From: Ensifer sp. BR816 | Lineage (GTDB): Bacteria; Pseudomonadota; Alphaproteobacteria; Rhizobiales; Rhizobiaceae | Direction of reading: 5' to 3' | DNA length: 64,000 nt | Assembly (NCBI RefSeq): GCF_000378985.1 | Contig: NZ_KB905370.1 | Coordinates: forward strand, 3,124,604-3,188,603 | Shown here: positions 7,464 to 17,130 of the stretch, piece after piece | Numbering within the stretch: the stretch's first letter is position 1 | Layout of the letters: each line of letters starts with the position of its first letter | Translations under genes and position numbers: made by a program | The notes under the pieces: generated by a model | Database searches by the model: none | What the model was told of the DNA's origin: nothing | What the model saw: only the letters and a program-made list of their open reading frames with translations

Positions 7464-8978
7464 ATGATTGCCTCGACAAAGCCCAGCGCGCTCGAAATGG
7501 AAGCGATTGCCGCCCGCCACGCGCATCTCGTGCAATCCTCTTCGAAGGAGGGTCTGAAGCCGATGCTGATCTGCATTGGCCTGGTCCTCTACCTGGCCTT
7601 CAGTTGGTGGTTCTTTTCGATTGGCCATGTTCTCGCCAATGCCAATTGGGGCATTGCCGGCACTTACCTCGCCGACTGGGTGTCCTATGAAGTCCGTCCG
7701 GAAATCGAGATAAACCCCGACGGAACGATGGCGGTGTCCTACGGGCGTCATTCGCCGCTTGGGAAAGATCCGAACCCGGAATGGGTGATGCTCGACAAGG
7801 AAGAGGTGACGCGCGCCATCGAGGCGCCCGCTGCCGCCACTCAGGCGAGGTCAAAGGCGAGCTCCTCCTTCAACTTCATGGCGCCGGATGCGGCGCTCGG
7901 CGCCGCAAGTGCAGCCGACCAACAGACCGCTGTCGCGTCCCGCACTGAAGAGGTCGTCACGCGCGCAGTCGTAACCTACGATCGCGCGACGCGCATTGAA
8001 GTCTCCGACAAGCTTGTCGCGGCGACCCATGCCGGCGAAACCGTCACGATCATGGTCGACGGATCGGACAGGGTGACGGCGCAAGGCGACCTGCCTCCTT
8101 GGGCGACCCAGAAGCGTCGGGGCGCAAAGATCACGCTTTCCTTCGGCCTCACCGGCTGGGCTGAAATCGAAGGCAACGAGGTCTCGATCCGCAACCGCTT
8201 CTTCGGTTGGGCGAATTTCCTCTTCGACACCAATTCGCCCTTCTTCGGGAAGTCCTATGGCGAGGTAGCGCGCCTGATCCTGTCGGGAGACCGCATCGAT
8301 CCGGCGCGCTCGAACCTGTCGCTCGCCTGGGACAACATCCTCTACAATGCCGAATGGCAGCATCTCGATGTCTGGACGAAGCTGCTGCAGACCGTCGTCA
8401 TGGCCTTTGTCGGAACGGTATTCGCGTCGCTCATCGCCTTCCCGCTCTGCTTCCTTGCCGCCCGCAACATCACGCCGAGCCGTGTAACCAACCAGTTGGT
8501 CAAGCGCTTCTTCGACTTCCTGCGCTCGGTCGACATGTTCATCTGGGCGCTGTTCTTCACGCGCGCCTTCGGTCCCGGGCCGCTTGCCGGCATCTCGGCG
8601 ATCTTCTTCACCGACACCGGCACGCTCGGCAAGCTCTATTCCGAAGCGCTGGAAAACATCGACGACAAGCAGCGCGAAGGCGTCAAATCCGTCGGCGCTC
8701 CTCCGATCGCGGTACAGCGCTTCGGCGTGCTGCCGCAGGTGCTTCCCGTCTTTGCTAGCCAGGCGCTTTATTTCTGGGAATCGAATACGCGCTCGGCCAC
8801 GATTATTGGTGCGGTCGGCGCCGGCGGCATCGGGCTGAAGCTTTGGGAAGCCATGCGGACCAATTCGGATTGGGAAAATGTCGCCTATATGGTGCTTTTG
8901 ATCTTGATGGTTGTCTTCGTTTTCGACAGCATCTCGAACGCGTGCCGCTCCCGGCTGATGGGGCGCAGCGGACACTGA
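7464..8978 (+). CDS. phoT: Phosphate/phosphonate ABC transporter permease PhoT with large extracytoplasmic insert
   Basis: 504 residues, far longer than a typical PhnE (about 260-280). TM1 (about residues 36-56) is followed by roughly 250 hydrophilic residues before TM2 (LQTVVMAFVGTVFASLIAF). The canonical permease core and its EAA-like loop (REGVKSVGAPPIAVQRFGVLPQ) come after. If the N-terminus is cytoplasmic, the insert faces the periplasm and may dock PhoD or sense substrate; that is inference. The ribosome site TAGGAG precedes the ATG. It is last of the phoCDET set, with 124 bases to the next gene. Confidence 0.9.
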   Translation: MIASTKPSALEMEAIAARHAHLVQSSSKEGLKPMLICIGLVLYLAFSWWFFSIGHVLANANWGIAGTYLADWVSYEVRPEIEINPDGTMAVSYGRHSPLGKDPNPEWVMLDKEEVTRAIEAPAAATQARSKASSSFNFMAPDAALGAASAADQQTAVASRTEEVVTRAVVTYDRATRIEVSDKLVAATHAGETVTIMVDGSDRVTAQGDLPPWATQKRRGAKITLSFGLTGWAEIEGNEVSIRNRFFGWANFLFDTNSPFFGKSYGEVARLILSGDRIDPARSNLSLAWDNILYNAEWQHLDVWTKLLQTVVMAFVGTVFASLIAFPLCFLAARNITPSRVTNQLVKRFFDFLRSVDMFIWALFFTRAFGPGPLAGISAIFFTDTGTLGKLYSEALENIDDKQREGVKSVGAPPIAVQRFGVLPQVLPVFASQALYFWESNTRSATIIGAVGAGGIGLKLWEAMRTNSDWENVAYMVLLILMVVFVFDSISNACRSRLMGRSGH

Positions 8979-9102
8979 ACTCTTTTTGTGCTTCATAGCG
9001 ATGCGATCATGATGTTGTCATGCAAATCGGCTAGCTGCGCATCACACCCACAAGTGGTCGACTCGCCTCACCGCCAGGCGACGATCAAGAAAGTGAAGAC
9101 CA

Positions 9103-9810
9103 GTGCGCTACGCAATCTATTTCGCGCCGCCGGCCGATGACCGGCTGTCGCAGACCGCGTCCCGTTGGCTCGGCCGCGATGCCTTCCTCGACGGCGCCTT
9201 GGCTTGGCCGGAAATGATGGCGCTAGCAGGGGAGGAGCAGCGGGCCCTGACAGCCGAGCCCCGCCGCTACGGCTTCCATGGCACCTTGAAAGCGCCCTTC
9301 GCGCTTGCGGCGGAACGAAGCGAAACCGAGTTGATTGCCGCCTTCGATGAATTCGCAGCGGAGATCGAGTCTTTCGAAGTGCCCGAAATCACGCTTCACC
9401 AGATCGGTCCGTTCTTCGCGCTCGTACCGAGCGCGCCGTCCGCGCGACTGGAAAATTTGGGGGAGCAGGCGGTTCGCCGCTTCGAGCCTTTTCGTGCTCC
9501 CCTTTCCGAGGCCGATGTCGGCCGCCGGAATCCGGACAAGCTGACGCAGCGTCAGAGAGATTACCTAACGGCATGGGGCTACCCCTATGTCTTCGAGGAG
9601 TTCCAGTTTCATCTGACGCTTACCGGCCCCGTGCCGGAGGAGATGCGCTGCGCCATGCGCGAAACGCTTGAGGTCGCCTTTGACGCGTTCATCGGCCAGC
9701 CCCTCACCATCTCGACGGTCGCTCTTTTTGTCGAGCCGCAGCGCGGCGCCCCCTTCACGGTTCATTCCCTGCTGCCCCTCGGCAGCGCATCCGCACGAAA
9801 GATTGCATGA
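9103..9810 (+). CDS. DUF1045 phosphonate-operon protein, 2H phosphoesterase-like
   Basis: 235 residues with a GTG start. The two HxT signatures of the 2H phosphoesterase fold are present: H59-G-T61 in YGFHGTLKAPF and H170-L-T172 in FQFHLTLTG. This matches the DUF1045 family often found in C-P lyase operons. By analogy with PhnP, the cyclic phosphodiesterase of the E. coli pathway, it could open a cyclic ribose phosphate intermediate; that is inference. The gene is one base from phnM, so it is probably cotranscribed with phnM and phnN. Confidence 0.82.
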   Translation: MRYAIYFAPPADDRLSQTASRWLGRDAFLDGALAWPEMMALAGEEQRALTAEPRRYGFHGTLKAPFALAAERSETELIAAFDEFAAEIESFEVPEITLHQIGPFFALVPSAPSARLENLGEQAVRRFEPFRAPLSEADVGRRNPDKLTQRQRDYLTAWGYPYVFEEFQFHLTLTGPVPEEMRCAMRETLEVAFDAFIGQPLTISTVALFVEPQRGAPFTVHSLLPLGSASARKIA

Positions 9811-9811
9811 C

Positions 9812-10951
9812 ATGAGCAGCGAACAGGTTCTGAGCAATGCCCGCATCGTTCTCGAAGATGAAATTATCGATGGTTCGGTTCTGATACGCGACGGCAAGAT
9901 TACCGACATCTCGGAAGGCGCGAGTCGCGTTGGCGAAGATTTCGAGGGCGACTACCTACTTCCCGGCCTGATCGAGCTTCACACCGACCACCTGGAGGCG
10001 CATTACTCGCCGCGACCCGGCGTGCGCTGGCTGAAGATCGCCGCCATCCAGGCGCATGACGCCCAGGTCGTCACCTCCGGCATCACCACCGTCTTCGACT
10101 GTCTGCGCCTCGGCTCGGATGAGGAAAGCGGCTTCCCGAAGGGCGAAATGCGCAGCATGGCCGACGCCTTGGCGCAGGCGAAGGACGAGGGGCGGCTGCG
10201 CGCCGACCACCTCATCCACCTGCGCTGCGAGGTTTCGACCGCCGACGTTCTGGAGCACTACGACGATTTCCGCGACGACCCGCAGGTTCGTCTCGTCTCG
10301 CTTATGGATCATGCCCCCGGCCAGCGGCAGTTCCAGACGATGGAGCAATATATCCTCTACTACAAGACCAAGCGCGGCCTGACGGACGAGGCCTTCGCCG
10401 CCTTCGTCGAGCGCCAGCAGGCGCTGTCGGCACGCTATGCGGCGCCGCACCGCACGGCGCTCGCGCAAGCGTGCGCGGAACGCGGCATCACTGTCGCCAG
10501 CCACGACGACGCCACCCTCGCGCATGTAGAGGAGTCGATCGGCTATGGCGTCCGGCTGGCAGAGTTTCCGACGAGCTTCGAAGCGGCGGAAGCCTCCCAC
10601 CGGGCGGGACTGAGTGTTCTGATGGGGGCGCCCAACGTCGTGCGCGGCAAGTCGCATTCCGGCAACATCGCAGCGCGTGAGCTCGCGGAGCGCGGCGTGC
10701 TCGACGTGCTTTCGTCGGATTACGTGCCCTTCAGCCTGATCCATGCACCCTTCATCCTCGCCGACGAAGTCGAAAGCATCGACCTGCCGAGCGCGATCGC
10801 CCTGGTGACCGCAACGCCGGCGCGCACCGTCGGCCTCGCCGATCGCGGCCGGATCGCCGTCGGCCTGCGCGCCGATGTCGCGCGTGTCCATCGGCCCGAA
10901 GGCATTCCGGTTGTTCGCTCCGTATGGCGCGAAGGGCGGCGTGTCGCATGA
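9812..10951 (+). CDS. phnM: PhnM, alpha-D-ribose 1-methylphosphonate 5-triphosphate diphosphatase
   Basis: 379 residues from the ATG at 9812, one base past the preceding stop. It belongs to the amidohydrolase superfamily. The metal-binding region GLIELHTDHLEAHYSPRPGV lies near residue 52 and SHDDATLAHV near 230. FLRRG-type motifs of imidazolonepropionase relatives are absent. In the C-P lyase pathway it removes pyrophosphate from the ribosyl phosphonate triphosphate. It overlaps phnN by ATGA. The lyase core genes phnGHIJKL are not in this window, so they must lie elsewhere for the pathway to work. Confidence 0.92.
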   Translation: MSSEQVLSNARIVLEDEIIDGSVLIRDGKITDISEGASRVGEDFEGDYLLPGLIELHTDHLEAHYSPRPGVRWLKIAAIQAHDAQVVTSGITTVFDCLRLGSDEESGFPKGEMRSMADALAQAKDEGRLRADHLIHLRCEVSTADVLEHYDDFRDDPQVRLVSLMDHAPGQRQFQTMEQYILYYKTKRGLTDEAFAAFVERQQALSARYAAPHRTALAQACAERGITVASHDDATLAHVEESIGYGVRLAEFPTSFEAAEASHRAGLSVLMGAPNVVRGKSHSGNIAARELAERGVLDVLSSDYVPFSLIHAPFILADEVESIDLPSAIALVTATPARTVGLADRGRIAVGLRADVARVHRPEGIPVVRSVWREGRRVA

Positions 10952-11535
10952 TGTCGGCTGGGGAACCGCGCGGAGCGCTCATCGTCGTCGTCGGCCCGAG
11001 CGGTGCCGGCAAGGACAGCGTCATGGGCTGTGCCGCCCGCCATTTCGCCCAACGCCCGGACATCCTCTTCGTCCGGCGGGTCATCACCCGTCCATCGGAT
11101 GCCGGCAGTGAAGTGCATGAGAGCGTATCGGCGTCGGAGTTCGAGGAAATGCGGGAAAGCGGTGCCTTCGCCGTTTCGTGGCAGGCGCACGGCTTGAGCT
11201 ATGGCATCCCGCGCGAGATTGCCGAAAAGGTCGAAACCGGAATGACGGCGATCGTCAACGGCAGCCGCGCTGCCCTTCCCGCCATTCGCGCCGCCTTCGG
11301 CAAGGTGGCCGTCGCCCTGGTCACCGCCGATGCGCCGGTGCTGGCGAAACGCCTCGCCCAACGGGGGCGCGAAAGCGAGGAAGATGTTCTGCGTCGACTG
11401 AAGCGGCAAGTGCCTGACGTCGTCGCGGGGCCGGACGTGACCGTGATCGACAATAGCGGCCGGCTTGACGTCGCCGGCGAGCGTTTCATCGCCCTCGTCG
11501 AACTGCATTGCACGGAGCTGCATCACCCCGCCTGA
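10948..11535 (+). CDS. phnN: PhnN, ribose 1,5-bisphosphate phosphokinase
   Basis: 195 residues from the ATG at 10948, which overlaps the phnM stop (ATGATG). The fold is guanylate-kinase-like: the P-loop GPSGAGKD is at residues 16-23 and the RVITRPSDAGSEVHESVS nucleotide/phosphate region follows. It converts ribose 1,5-bisphosphate to PRPP at the end of phosphonate breakdown. The length is typical of PhnN. It is the last gene before a strong intrinsic terminator. Confidence 0.9.
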   Translation: MMSAGEPRGALIVVVGPSGAGKDSVMGCAARHFAQRPDILFVRRVITRPSDAGSEVHESVSASEFEEMRESGAFAVSWQAHGLSYGIPREIAEKVETGMTAIVNGSRAALPAIRAAFGKVAVALVTADAPVLAKRLAQRGRESEEDVLRRLKRQVPDVVAGPDVTVIDNSGRLDVAGERFIALVELHCTELHHPA

Positions 11536-11563
11536 CCGCGGACAACCGGATATTCTCGCCCCA

Positions 11564-11593
11564 AGCCCCGGATCAAAGGTCCGGGGCTTTTTC
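11564..11593 (+). terminator. Rho-independent terminator after phnN
   Basis: Perfect 9-bp stem AGCCCCGGA (11564-11572) / TCCGGGGCT (11580-11588) with a 7-base loop, running directly into a T-run (11588-11592). This is a textbook intrinsic terminator, closing the phn transcription unit before the hut operon. Confidence 0.9.
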
Positions 11594-11675
11594 GTTGTGG
11601 TCGCTCGCCCGGCACGCAGGTCGCGTTACCTCTTTGCCGGGGACCAAACATTTTTCGCTTGCTGTCGGATTTATT

Positions 11676-11687
11676 ATGTATATACAT
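11676..11687 (+). promoter_or_regulatory. Palindromic operator candidate upstream of hutI (HutC-like)
   Basis: ATGTATATACAT is a perfect 12-bp palindrome in an AT-rich island 25 bases before the hutI start. Another TACAT follows at 11691-11695. GTATATAC cores are typical of HutC-type GntR repressors of histidine utilisation. No hutC gene is present in this window, so the binder would be encoded elsewhere. Confidence 0.55.
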
Positions 11688-11712
11688 TATCTACATGAGA
11701 AAGGCGTAAGCG

Positions 11713-12960
11713 ATGAACGGATACGAGATCTCCAGCGCGGAACGGACCAGCCTTTGGCGCAATGCGCGCCTTGCGACCTTTCGTGAGGATCTGGGGCCGC
11801 TCGGCATCATCGAGAAGGGTGCTGTCGCCATGCGCGGCGACCGGATCGTCTATGCCGGCGCCGAAAGCGAACTCCCCTCCGCGCTGTCCGGCGCCGAGCG
11901 CGTGATCGATTGCGAAGGCCGCTGGATGACGCCGGCGCTGATCGACTGCCACACGCACCTCGTTCACGGTGGGAATCGCGCCCGCGAGTTCCAGATGCGG
12001 CTCGATAGCGCGACCTATGAAGAGATTGCCCGCGCCGGTGGCGGCATTGTCTCGACGGTGAAGGCAACCAATGCGCTGTCGGTCGACGAACTCGTCGAAG
12101 CCGCGCTGCCGCGGCTCGACACGCTGCTTTCCGAGGGCGTAGCGACGGTCGAAGTCAAATCGGGCTATGGCCTCAATATCGAGGCGGAACTGAACATGCT
12201 GCGGGCGGCGCGTAAACTCGCGCAAGCGCGCCCGGTGCGCATCGTCACCAGCTATCTCGCCGCCCACGCCACGCCGCCGGAATACAAGGGCCGGAATGCC
12301 GACTATATCGACGACGTCGTTCTCCCCGGCTTGAACCGGGCCCATGCGGAAGGACTTGTCGACGCGGTCGATGGCTTCTGCGAGGGGATCGCCTTCTCAC
12401 CGGCCGACATCGCGCGTGTGTTCGACGGCGCCAAGGCACTTGGCCTGCCGGTCAAGCTTCATGCCGAACAGCTTTCCGATCTCGGCGGTGCCAAGCTCGC
12501 GGCCTCCTATGGCGCGCTTTCCGCCGATCACCTCGAATATCTCGACGCCGACGGCGCTGCCGCGATGGCGAGGGCCGGTACCGTCGCCGTCCTGCTGCCG
12601 GGGGCGTTCTACACCCTTCGCGAAACGCAATTGCCGCCGGTCGAGGAACTGCGCGCCGCCGGCACGCGCATCGCCATTGCCACCGATTGCAACCCGGGAA
12701 CGTCGCCGCTGACGTCTCTTCTCCTGACCATGAACATGTCGGCGACGCTCTTCCGCCTGACGCTCGAAGAATGCCTCGCCGGCGTGACGCGCGAGGCGGC
12801 GCGCGCGCTCGGCATCCTCGGCGAAACCGGCACGATCGAAGCAGGAAAGTCGGCCGATCTGGCGCTCTGGGACATCGAAGCGCCGGCGGAGCTGATCTAC
12901 CGCATCGGTTTCAACCCCCTCTCCGAGCGGATTTTCAAGGGTGAAAGGATTGCCCAATGA
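11713..12960 (+). CDS. hutI: Imidazolonepropionase HutI
   Basis: 415 residues, the usual length for this enzyme. It is an amidohydrolase-fold protein with the metal motif [18 protein letters not shown], a [10 protein letters not shown] segment that binds substrate, then KLHAEQLSD and [11 protein letters not shown] carrying the later ligand and catalytic residues. It hydrolyses 4-imidazolone-5-propanoate to N-formimino-L-glutamate. An AGAAAGG ribosome site precedes the ATG. The stop overlaps the hutH start (ATGA), so the two are translationally coupled. Confidence 0.96.
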   Translation: MNGYEISSAERTSLWRNARLATFREDLGPLGIIEKGAVAMRGDRIVYAGAESELPSALSGAERVIDCEGRWMTPALIDCHTHLVHGGNRAREFQMRLDSATYEEIARAGGGIVSTVKATNALSVDELVEAALPRLDTLLSEGVATVEVKSGYGLNIEAELNMLRAARKLAQARPVRIVTSYLAAHATPPEYKGRNADYIDDVVLPGLNRAHAEGLVDAVDGFCEGIAFSPADIARVFDGAKALGLPVKLHAEQLSDLGGAKLAASYGALSADHLEYLDADGAAAMARAGTVAVLLPGAFYTLRETQLPPVEELRAAGTRIAIATDCNPGTSPLTSLLLTMNMSATLFRLTLEECLAGVTREAARALGILGETGTIEAGKSADLALWDIEAPAELIYRIGFNPLSERIFKGERIAQ

Positions 12961-14492
12961 CCATTGTTCTGAAACCCGGTTCGGCACCGCTCAAGGACCT
13001 GGAGACGATCTACTGGACGGGTGAGCCGGCGCGCCTCGATCGCGCCTATGATGCCGGCATCGAGAAGGCCGCGGCGCGCATCGCCGAGATCGTCGCCGGC
13101 AACGCGCCGGTCTACGGCATCAATACCGGCTTCGGCAAGCTCGCCTCGATCAAGATCGACAGCGCCGATGTGGCGACCCTGCAGCGCAACCTCATCCTGT
13201 CGCATTGCTGCGGCGTCGGCCAGCCGCTGCCGGAGAACATCGTGCGCCTCATCATGGCGCTGAAGCTCATCTCGCTCGGGCGCGGCGCGTCCGGCGTGCG
13301 CCTCGAACTCGTCCGCCTGATCGAAGGGATGCTCGAGAAGGGCGTCATGCCGCTAATCCCGGAAAAAGGCTCAGTCGGCGCCTCGGGCGACCTTGCGCCG
13401 CTCGCCCATATGGCCGCCGTGATGATGGGCCATGGCGAAGCCTTCGTCGCCGGCGAGCGCATGAAGGGCGATGCTGCCTTGAGGGCGGCAGGACTTATGC
13501 CGGTGACGCTCGCCGCCAAGGAAGGCCTGGCGCTGATCAACGGCACTCAGGTTTCGACGGCGCTGGCGCTTGCGGGCCTGTTCCGCGCCCATCGGGCCGC
13601 GCAGGCGGCGCTCATCACCGGCGCGCTCTCGACCGATGCGGCCATGGGATCGTCCGCCCCCTTCCACCCGGATATCCATACGCTCCGCGGCCATCGCGGC
13701 CAGATCGACACTGCCGCCGCACTCCGGCGGCTGCTCGACGGGTCGGTCATTCGCCAGAGCCATCTCGAGGGCGACGAACGCGTGCAGGATCCCTATTGCA
13801 TCCGCTGCCAGCCGCAGGTCGACGGCGCCTGCCTCGACCTGCTGCGCTCGGTGGCCGCGACGCTCACCATCGAGGCGAATGCCGTCACCGACAATCCGCT
13901 GGTGCTCTCCGACAATTCCGTTGTCTCCGGCGGCAATTTTCATGCCGAGCCGGTGGCCTTCGCCGCCGACCAGATCGCGCTCGCCATCTGCGAGATCGGC
14001 GCCATTTCGCAGCGCCGCATTGCGCTCCTCGTCGATCCCGCCTTGAGCTACGGCCTGCCGGCCTTCCTCGCCAAGAAACCGGGTCTGAATTCCGGATTGA
14101 TGATCGCCGAAGTCACCTCCGCCGCACTGATGTCGGAGAACAAGCAGCTTTCGCATCCGGCATCCGTCGACTCGACGCCGACCTCGGCCAACCAGGAAGA
14201 TCACGTCTCGATGGCCTGCCACGGCGCCCGCCGGCTGCTGCAGATGACCGACAACCTGTTCTCCATCATCGGCATCGAGGCCTTGGCCGCCGTTCAGGGC
14301 ATCGAATTCCGGGCGCCGCTTGCGACCAGCCCGGAACTGCAGAATGCGGCCGCGGCCGTGCGCGCCGTTTCCCCGACGGTGGAGGAAGACCGCTACATGG
14401 CAGACGACCTGAGGTCCGCCGGCGAACTCGTCGCCTCCGGCCGGCTGGCCGCCGCCGTCTCCGACGGCATTCTCCCGCGACTGGAGGTTTGA
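12957..14492 (+). CDS. hutH: Histidine ammonia-lyase HutH
   Basis: 511 residues, full length. The Ala142-Ser143-Gly144 triad in [15 protein letters not shown], which cyclises to the MIO electrophile, is intact. The [13 protein letters not shown] tyrosine loop and the family's [14 protein letters not shown] and NPLVLSD segments are present. It deaminates L-histidine to trans-urocanate, the first step of the pathway. It is sandwiched between hutI (4-base overlap) and hutG (1-base gap), so all are expressed together. Confidence 0.97.
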   Translation: MTIVLKPGSAPLKDLETIYWTGEPARLDRAYDAGIEKAAARIAEIVAGNAPVYGINTGFGKLASIKIDSADVATLQRNLILSHCCGVGQPLPENIVRLIMALKLISLGRGASGVRLELVRLIEGMLEKGVMPLIPEKGSVGASGDLAPLAHMAAVMMGHGEAFVAGERMKGDAALRAAGLMPVTLAAKEGLALINGTQVSTALALAGLFRAHRAAQAALITGALSTDAAMGSSAPFHPDIHTLRGHRGQIDTAAALRRLLDGSVIRQSHLEGDERVQDPYCIRCQPQVDGACLDLLRSVAATLTIEANAVTDNPLVLSDNSVVSGGNFHAEPVAFAADQIALAICEIGAISQRRIALLVDPALSYGLPAFLAKKPGLNSGLMIAEVTSAALMSENKQLSHPASVDSTPTSANQEDHVSMACHGARRLLQMTDNLFSIIGIEALAAVQGIEFRAPLATSPELQNAAAAVRAVSPTVEEDRYMADDLRSAGELVASGRLAAAVSDGILPRLEV

Positions 14493-14493
14493 C

Positions 14494-15300
14494 ATGGCCG
14501 TCTTCGAACTCCGGCAGGGCACCTCACCCGTCATTCTCGGCTTTCCCCACACGGGCACCCACGTTCCCCCGCCGATCCGGGAGCGCTTGAACGACAATGG
14601 CCGTATCCTCGCCGATACGGACTGGCACATCCACGAGCTCTATGAAGGCCTGCTGCCGGAAGCGACCACCGTCCGCGCCACCTTCCATCGCTATGTCATC
14701 GACGCCAATCGCGATCCGGAAGGCGTCAGCCTCTACCCGGGCCAGAACACGACCGGCCTCGTGCCGGAGACCGATTTCGATGGCGTACCGATCTGGAAGG
14801 AAGGCGAAGGCCCGACGGATGCCGATATCGCCGCGAGACTGCGGGATTTTCACGCCCCCTATCACGGCGCGCTTGCCGCCGAGATCGACCGGGTCAAGGC
14901 CATTCATGGCGTGGCGATCCTTTACGACTGCCACTCGATCCGCTCGCATATCCCGTTCCTCTTCGAGGGCAAGCTCCCGGACTTCAACATCGGCACCGAT
15001 ATGGGCAAGACCTGCGCCCCGGCGATCGAGCGCGCGGCGGCAGAAATTGCAAGCGAAGCAGAGGGTTACACCTACATCCTGAATGGTCGCTTCAAAGGCG
15101 GCTGGACGACCCGCCACTATGGCCGTCCCGAGATCGGCGTCCACGCGATTCAGATGGAATTGGCCCAATCGACGCACCTGGCGACGGAGGCGCCGCCATT
15201 CGCCCTCGACGCAGGCAAGGCCAAGCTGCTCCGCCATCATCTGAAGGCGATACTGGAACAGATCGAAGCGATCGCCCTCGGTCTTCGGGATCACACGTAA
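14494..15300 (+). CDS. hutG: N-formylglutamate deformylase HutG
   Basis: 268 residues of the N-formylglutamate amidohydrolase family. The metal and substrate motifs GFPHTGTHVP, DTDWHIHELYEGL, FHRYVIDANRDP and LYDCHSIRSHIP are visible. It hydrolyses N-formyl-L-glutamate to glutamate and formate. This enzyme type implies the five-step route that needs HutF (formiminoglutamate deiminase). No hutF is present in this window, so it must be encoded elsewhere. Start ATG at 14494, one base after hutH. Confidence 0.93.
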   Translation: MAVFELRQGTSPVILGFPHTGTHVPPPIRERLNDNGRILADTDWHIHELYEGLLPEATTVRATFHRYVIDANRDPEGVSLYPGQNTTGLVPETDFDGVPIWKEGEGPTDADIAARLRDFHAPYHGALAAEIDRVKAIHGVAILYDCHSIRSHIPFLFEGKLPDFNIGTDMGKTCAPAIERAAAEIASEAEGYTYILNGRFKGGWTTRHYGRPEIGVHAIQMELAQSTHLATEAPPFALDAGKAKLLRHHLKAILEQIEAIALGLRDHT

Positions 15301-15407
15301 ACTTGCAGAAATGCACGAATTCAAATGCTTATGGCGGAATGCTGATCCGATAGCGCAGCACATTCTCAAGCAACCCGCCGAGACCTCAAATTGACAGGGA
15401 GTGAGGC

Positions 15408-17087
15408 ATGAACATGAACAATCCGCGCCACAACATCCGCGACGTGCGCAGCCCGCGCGGAACCGAGATCAGCGCCAAGAGCTGGCTGACCGAAGCGCCG
15501 CTCCGGATGCTGATGAACAATCTCGACCCGGAAGTCGCCGAAAACCCCCATGAACTCGTCGTCTATGGCGGCATCGGCCGGGCCGCCCGCACCTGGGCGG
15601 ATTTCGACCGGATCGTCGCGACGTTGAAGGATCTCAACGAGGACGAGACCCTTCTCGTCCAGTCCGGCAAGCCGGTCGGCGTCTTCCGCACCCACAAGGA
15701 CGCGCCGCGCGTGCTGATCGCCAATTCCAACCTGGTGCCGCACTGGGCGACCTGGGACCATTTCAACGAGCTGGATAAGAAGGGTCTCGCCATGTACGGC
15801 CAGATGACCGCCGGTTCGTGGATCTATATCGGCAGCCAGGGCATCGTGCAGGGTACCTACGAAACCTTCGTCGAAGCCGGCCGCCAGCACTATGACGGCG
15901 ACCTCAAGGGCAAATGGGTGCTGACCGGCGGTCTCGGCGGCATGGGCGGCGCCCAGCCGCTCGCCGCCGTCATGGCCGGCGCCTGCTGCCTCGCCGTCGA
16001 ATGCAACCCGGATTCCATCGATTTCCGCCTTCGCACCCGCTACGTCGATGCCAAGGCCGAAACGCTTGACGAAGCGATGGAGATGATCGACCGCTGGACG
16101 GCTGCCGGCGAGGCAAAATCCGTCGGCCTGCTCGGCAACACGGCCGAGATCCTGCCGGAAATGGTCCGCCGCGGCATCCGCCCGGACATGGTAACGGATC
16201 AGACGTCAGCGCATGACCCGATCAACGGCTATCTGCCGAAGGGCTGGACCATGGCCGAGTGGAAGCAGAAGCGCGAAAGCGATCCGAAAGCCGTCGAAAA
16301 GGCCGCCCGCGCTTCGATGCGCGAGCATGTCGAAGCGATGATCGCCTTCCAGAACATGGGCGTCCCGACCTTCGACTACGGCAACAACATCCGCCAGGTC
16401 GCCAAGGAAGAAGGCCTCGAAAATGCCTTTGCCTTCCCGGGCTTCGTGCCTGCTTATATCCGTCCGCTGTTCTGCCGCGGCATCGGCCCGTTCCGCTGGG
16501 CGGCCCTGTCCGGCGATCCGGAGGATATCCGCAAGACCGATGCGAAGGTGAAGGAACTGCTGCCCGACAACAAGCACTTGCACAACTGGTTGGACATGGC
16601 CGCCGAGCGTATCGCCCTCCAGGGCCTGCCGGCGCGCATCTGCTGGGTGGGTCTTGGCGACCGCCACCGCCTCGGCCTCGCCTTCAACGAGATGGTCAGG
16701 ACCGGCGAGCTCAGCGCACCGGTCGTCATCGGCCGAGATCACCTCGACTCGGGATCCGTCGCCTCGCCGAACCGCGAGACCGAAGCGATGAAGGATGGGT
16801 CCGATGCGGTCTCCGATTGGCCGCTGCTGAACGCACTGCTCAACACCGCATCCGGTGCCACCTGGGTTTCGCTGCACCATGGCGGCGGCGTCGGCATGGG
16901 ATTTTCGCAGCATTCGGGCGTCGTCATCTGCTGCGACGGTTCGGAAGATGCCGCCCGCCGCATCGAACGGGTTCTCTGGAACGATCCGGCGACCGGCGTC
17001 ATGCGCCATGCCGATGCGGGCTATGACATCGCGGTCGATTGCGCCAAGGAACAGGGCCTACGGCTCCCGGGCATTCTCGGCAACTGA
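15408..17087 (+). CDS. hutU: Urocanate hydratase HutU
   Basis: 559 residues, full length, with the Rossmann-like NAD segment [20 protein letters not shown] and the conserved [14 protein letters not shown] region. It hydrates urocanate to imidazolonepropionate using tightly bound NAD+ as an electrophile. A GGGAGTGAGG ribosome site precedes the ATG at 15408. It is separated from hutG by 107 bases with no gene and is probably still cotranscribed. A GC hairpin follows the stop. Confidence 0.97.
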   Translation: MNMNNPRHNIRDVRSPRGTEISAKSWLTEAPLRMLMNNLDPEVAENPHELVVYGGIGRAARTWADFDRIVATLKDLNEDETLLVQSGKPVGVFRTHKDAPRVLIANSNLVPHWATWDHFNELDKKGLAMYGQMTAGSWIYIGSQGIVQGTYETFVEAGRQHYDGDLKGKWVLTGGLGGMGGAQPLAAVMAGACCLAVECNPDSIDFRLRTRYVDAKAETLDEAMEMIDRWTAAGEAKSVGLLGNTAEILPEMVRRGIRPDMVTDQTSAHDPINGYLPKGWTMAEWKQKRESDPKAVEKAARASMREHVEAMIAFQNMGVPTFDYGNNIRQVAKEEGLENAFAFPGFVPAYIRPLFCRGIGPFRWAALSGDPEDIRKTDAKVKELLPDNKHLHNWLDMAAERIALQGLPARICWVGLGDRHRLGLAFNEMVRTGELSAPVVIGRDHLDSGSVASPNRETEAMKDGSDAVSDWPLLNALLNTASGATWVSLHHGGGVGMGFSQHSGVVICCDGSEDAARRIERVLWNDPATGVMRHADAGYDIAVDCAKEQGLRLPGILGN

Positions 17088-17093
17088 CGAATG

Positions 17094-17120
17094 GCGGGAG
17101 GCTGCCCCGCGGCCTCCCGC
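17094..17120. terminator. Hairpin between convergent hutU and MFS genes
   Basis: Perfect 9-bp stem GCGGGAGGC (17094-17102) / GCCTCCCGC (17112-17120) with a 9-base loop in the 43-base gap between converging genes. There is no strong T-run on either side. It is a likely bidirectional transcript end or RNA-stabilising stem. Confidence 0.65.
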
Positions 17121-17130
17121 TGCCCGGCTC

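Noticed and set aside
9014-9020. TTGTCAT as a second Pho box before the DUF1045 gene
   Set aside because: Only one half-site resembles CTGTCAT; neighbours at 11-base spacing do not match.
13371-14630. Long minus-strand frame opposite hutH
   Set aside because: hutH is full length with the MIO triad; the antisense frame has no homology-like features.
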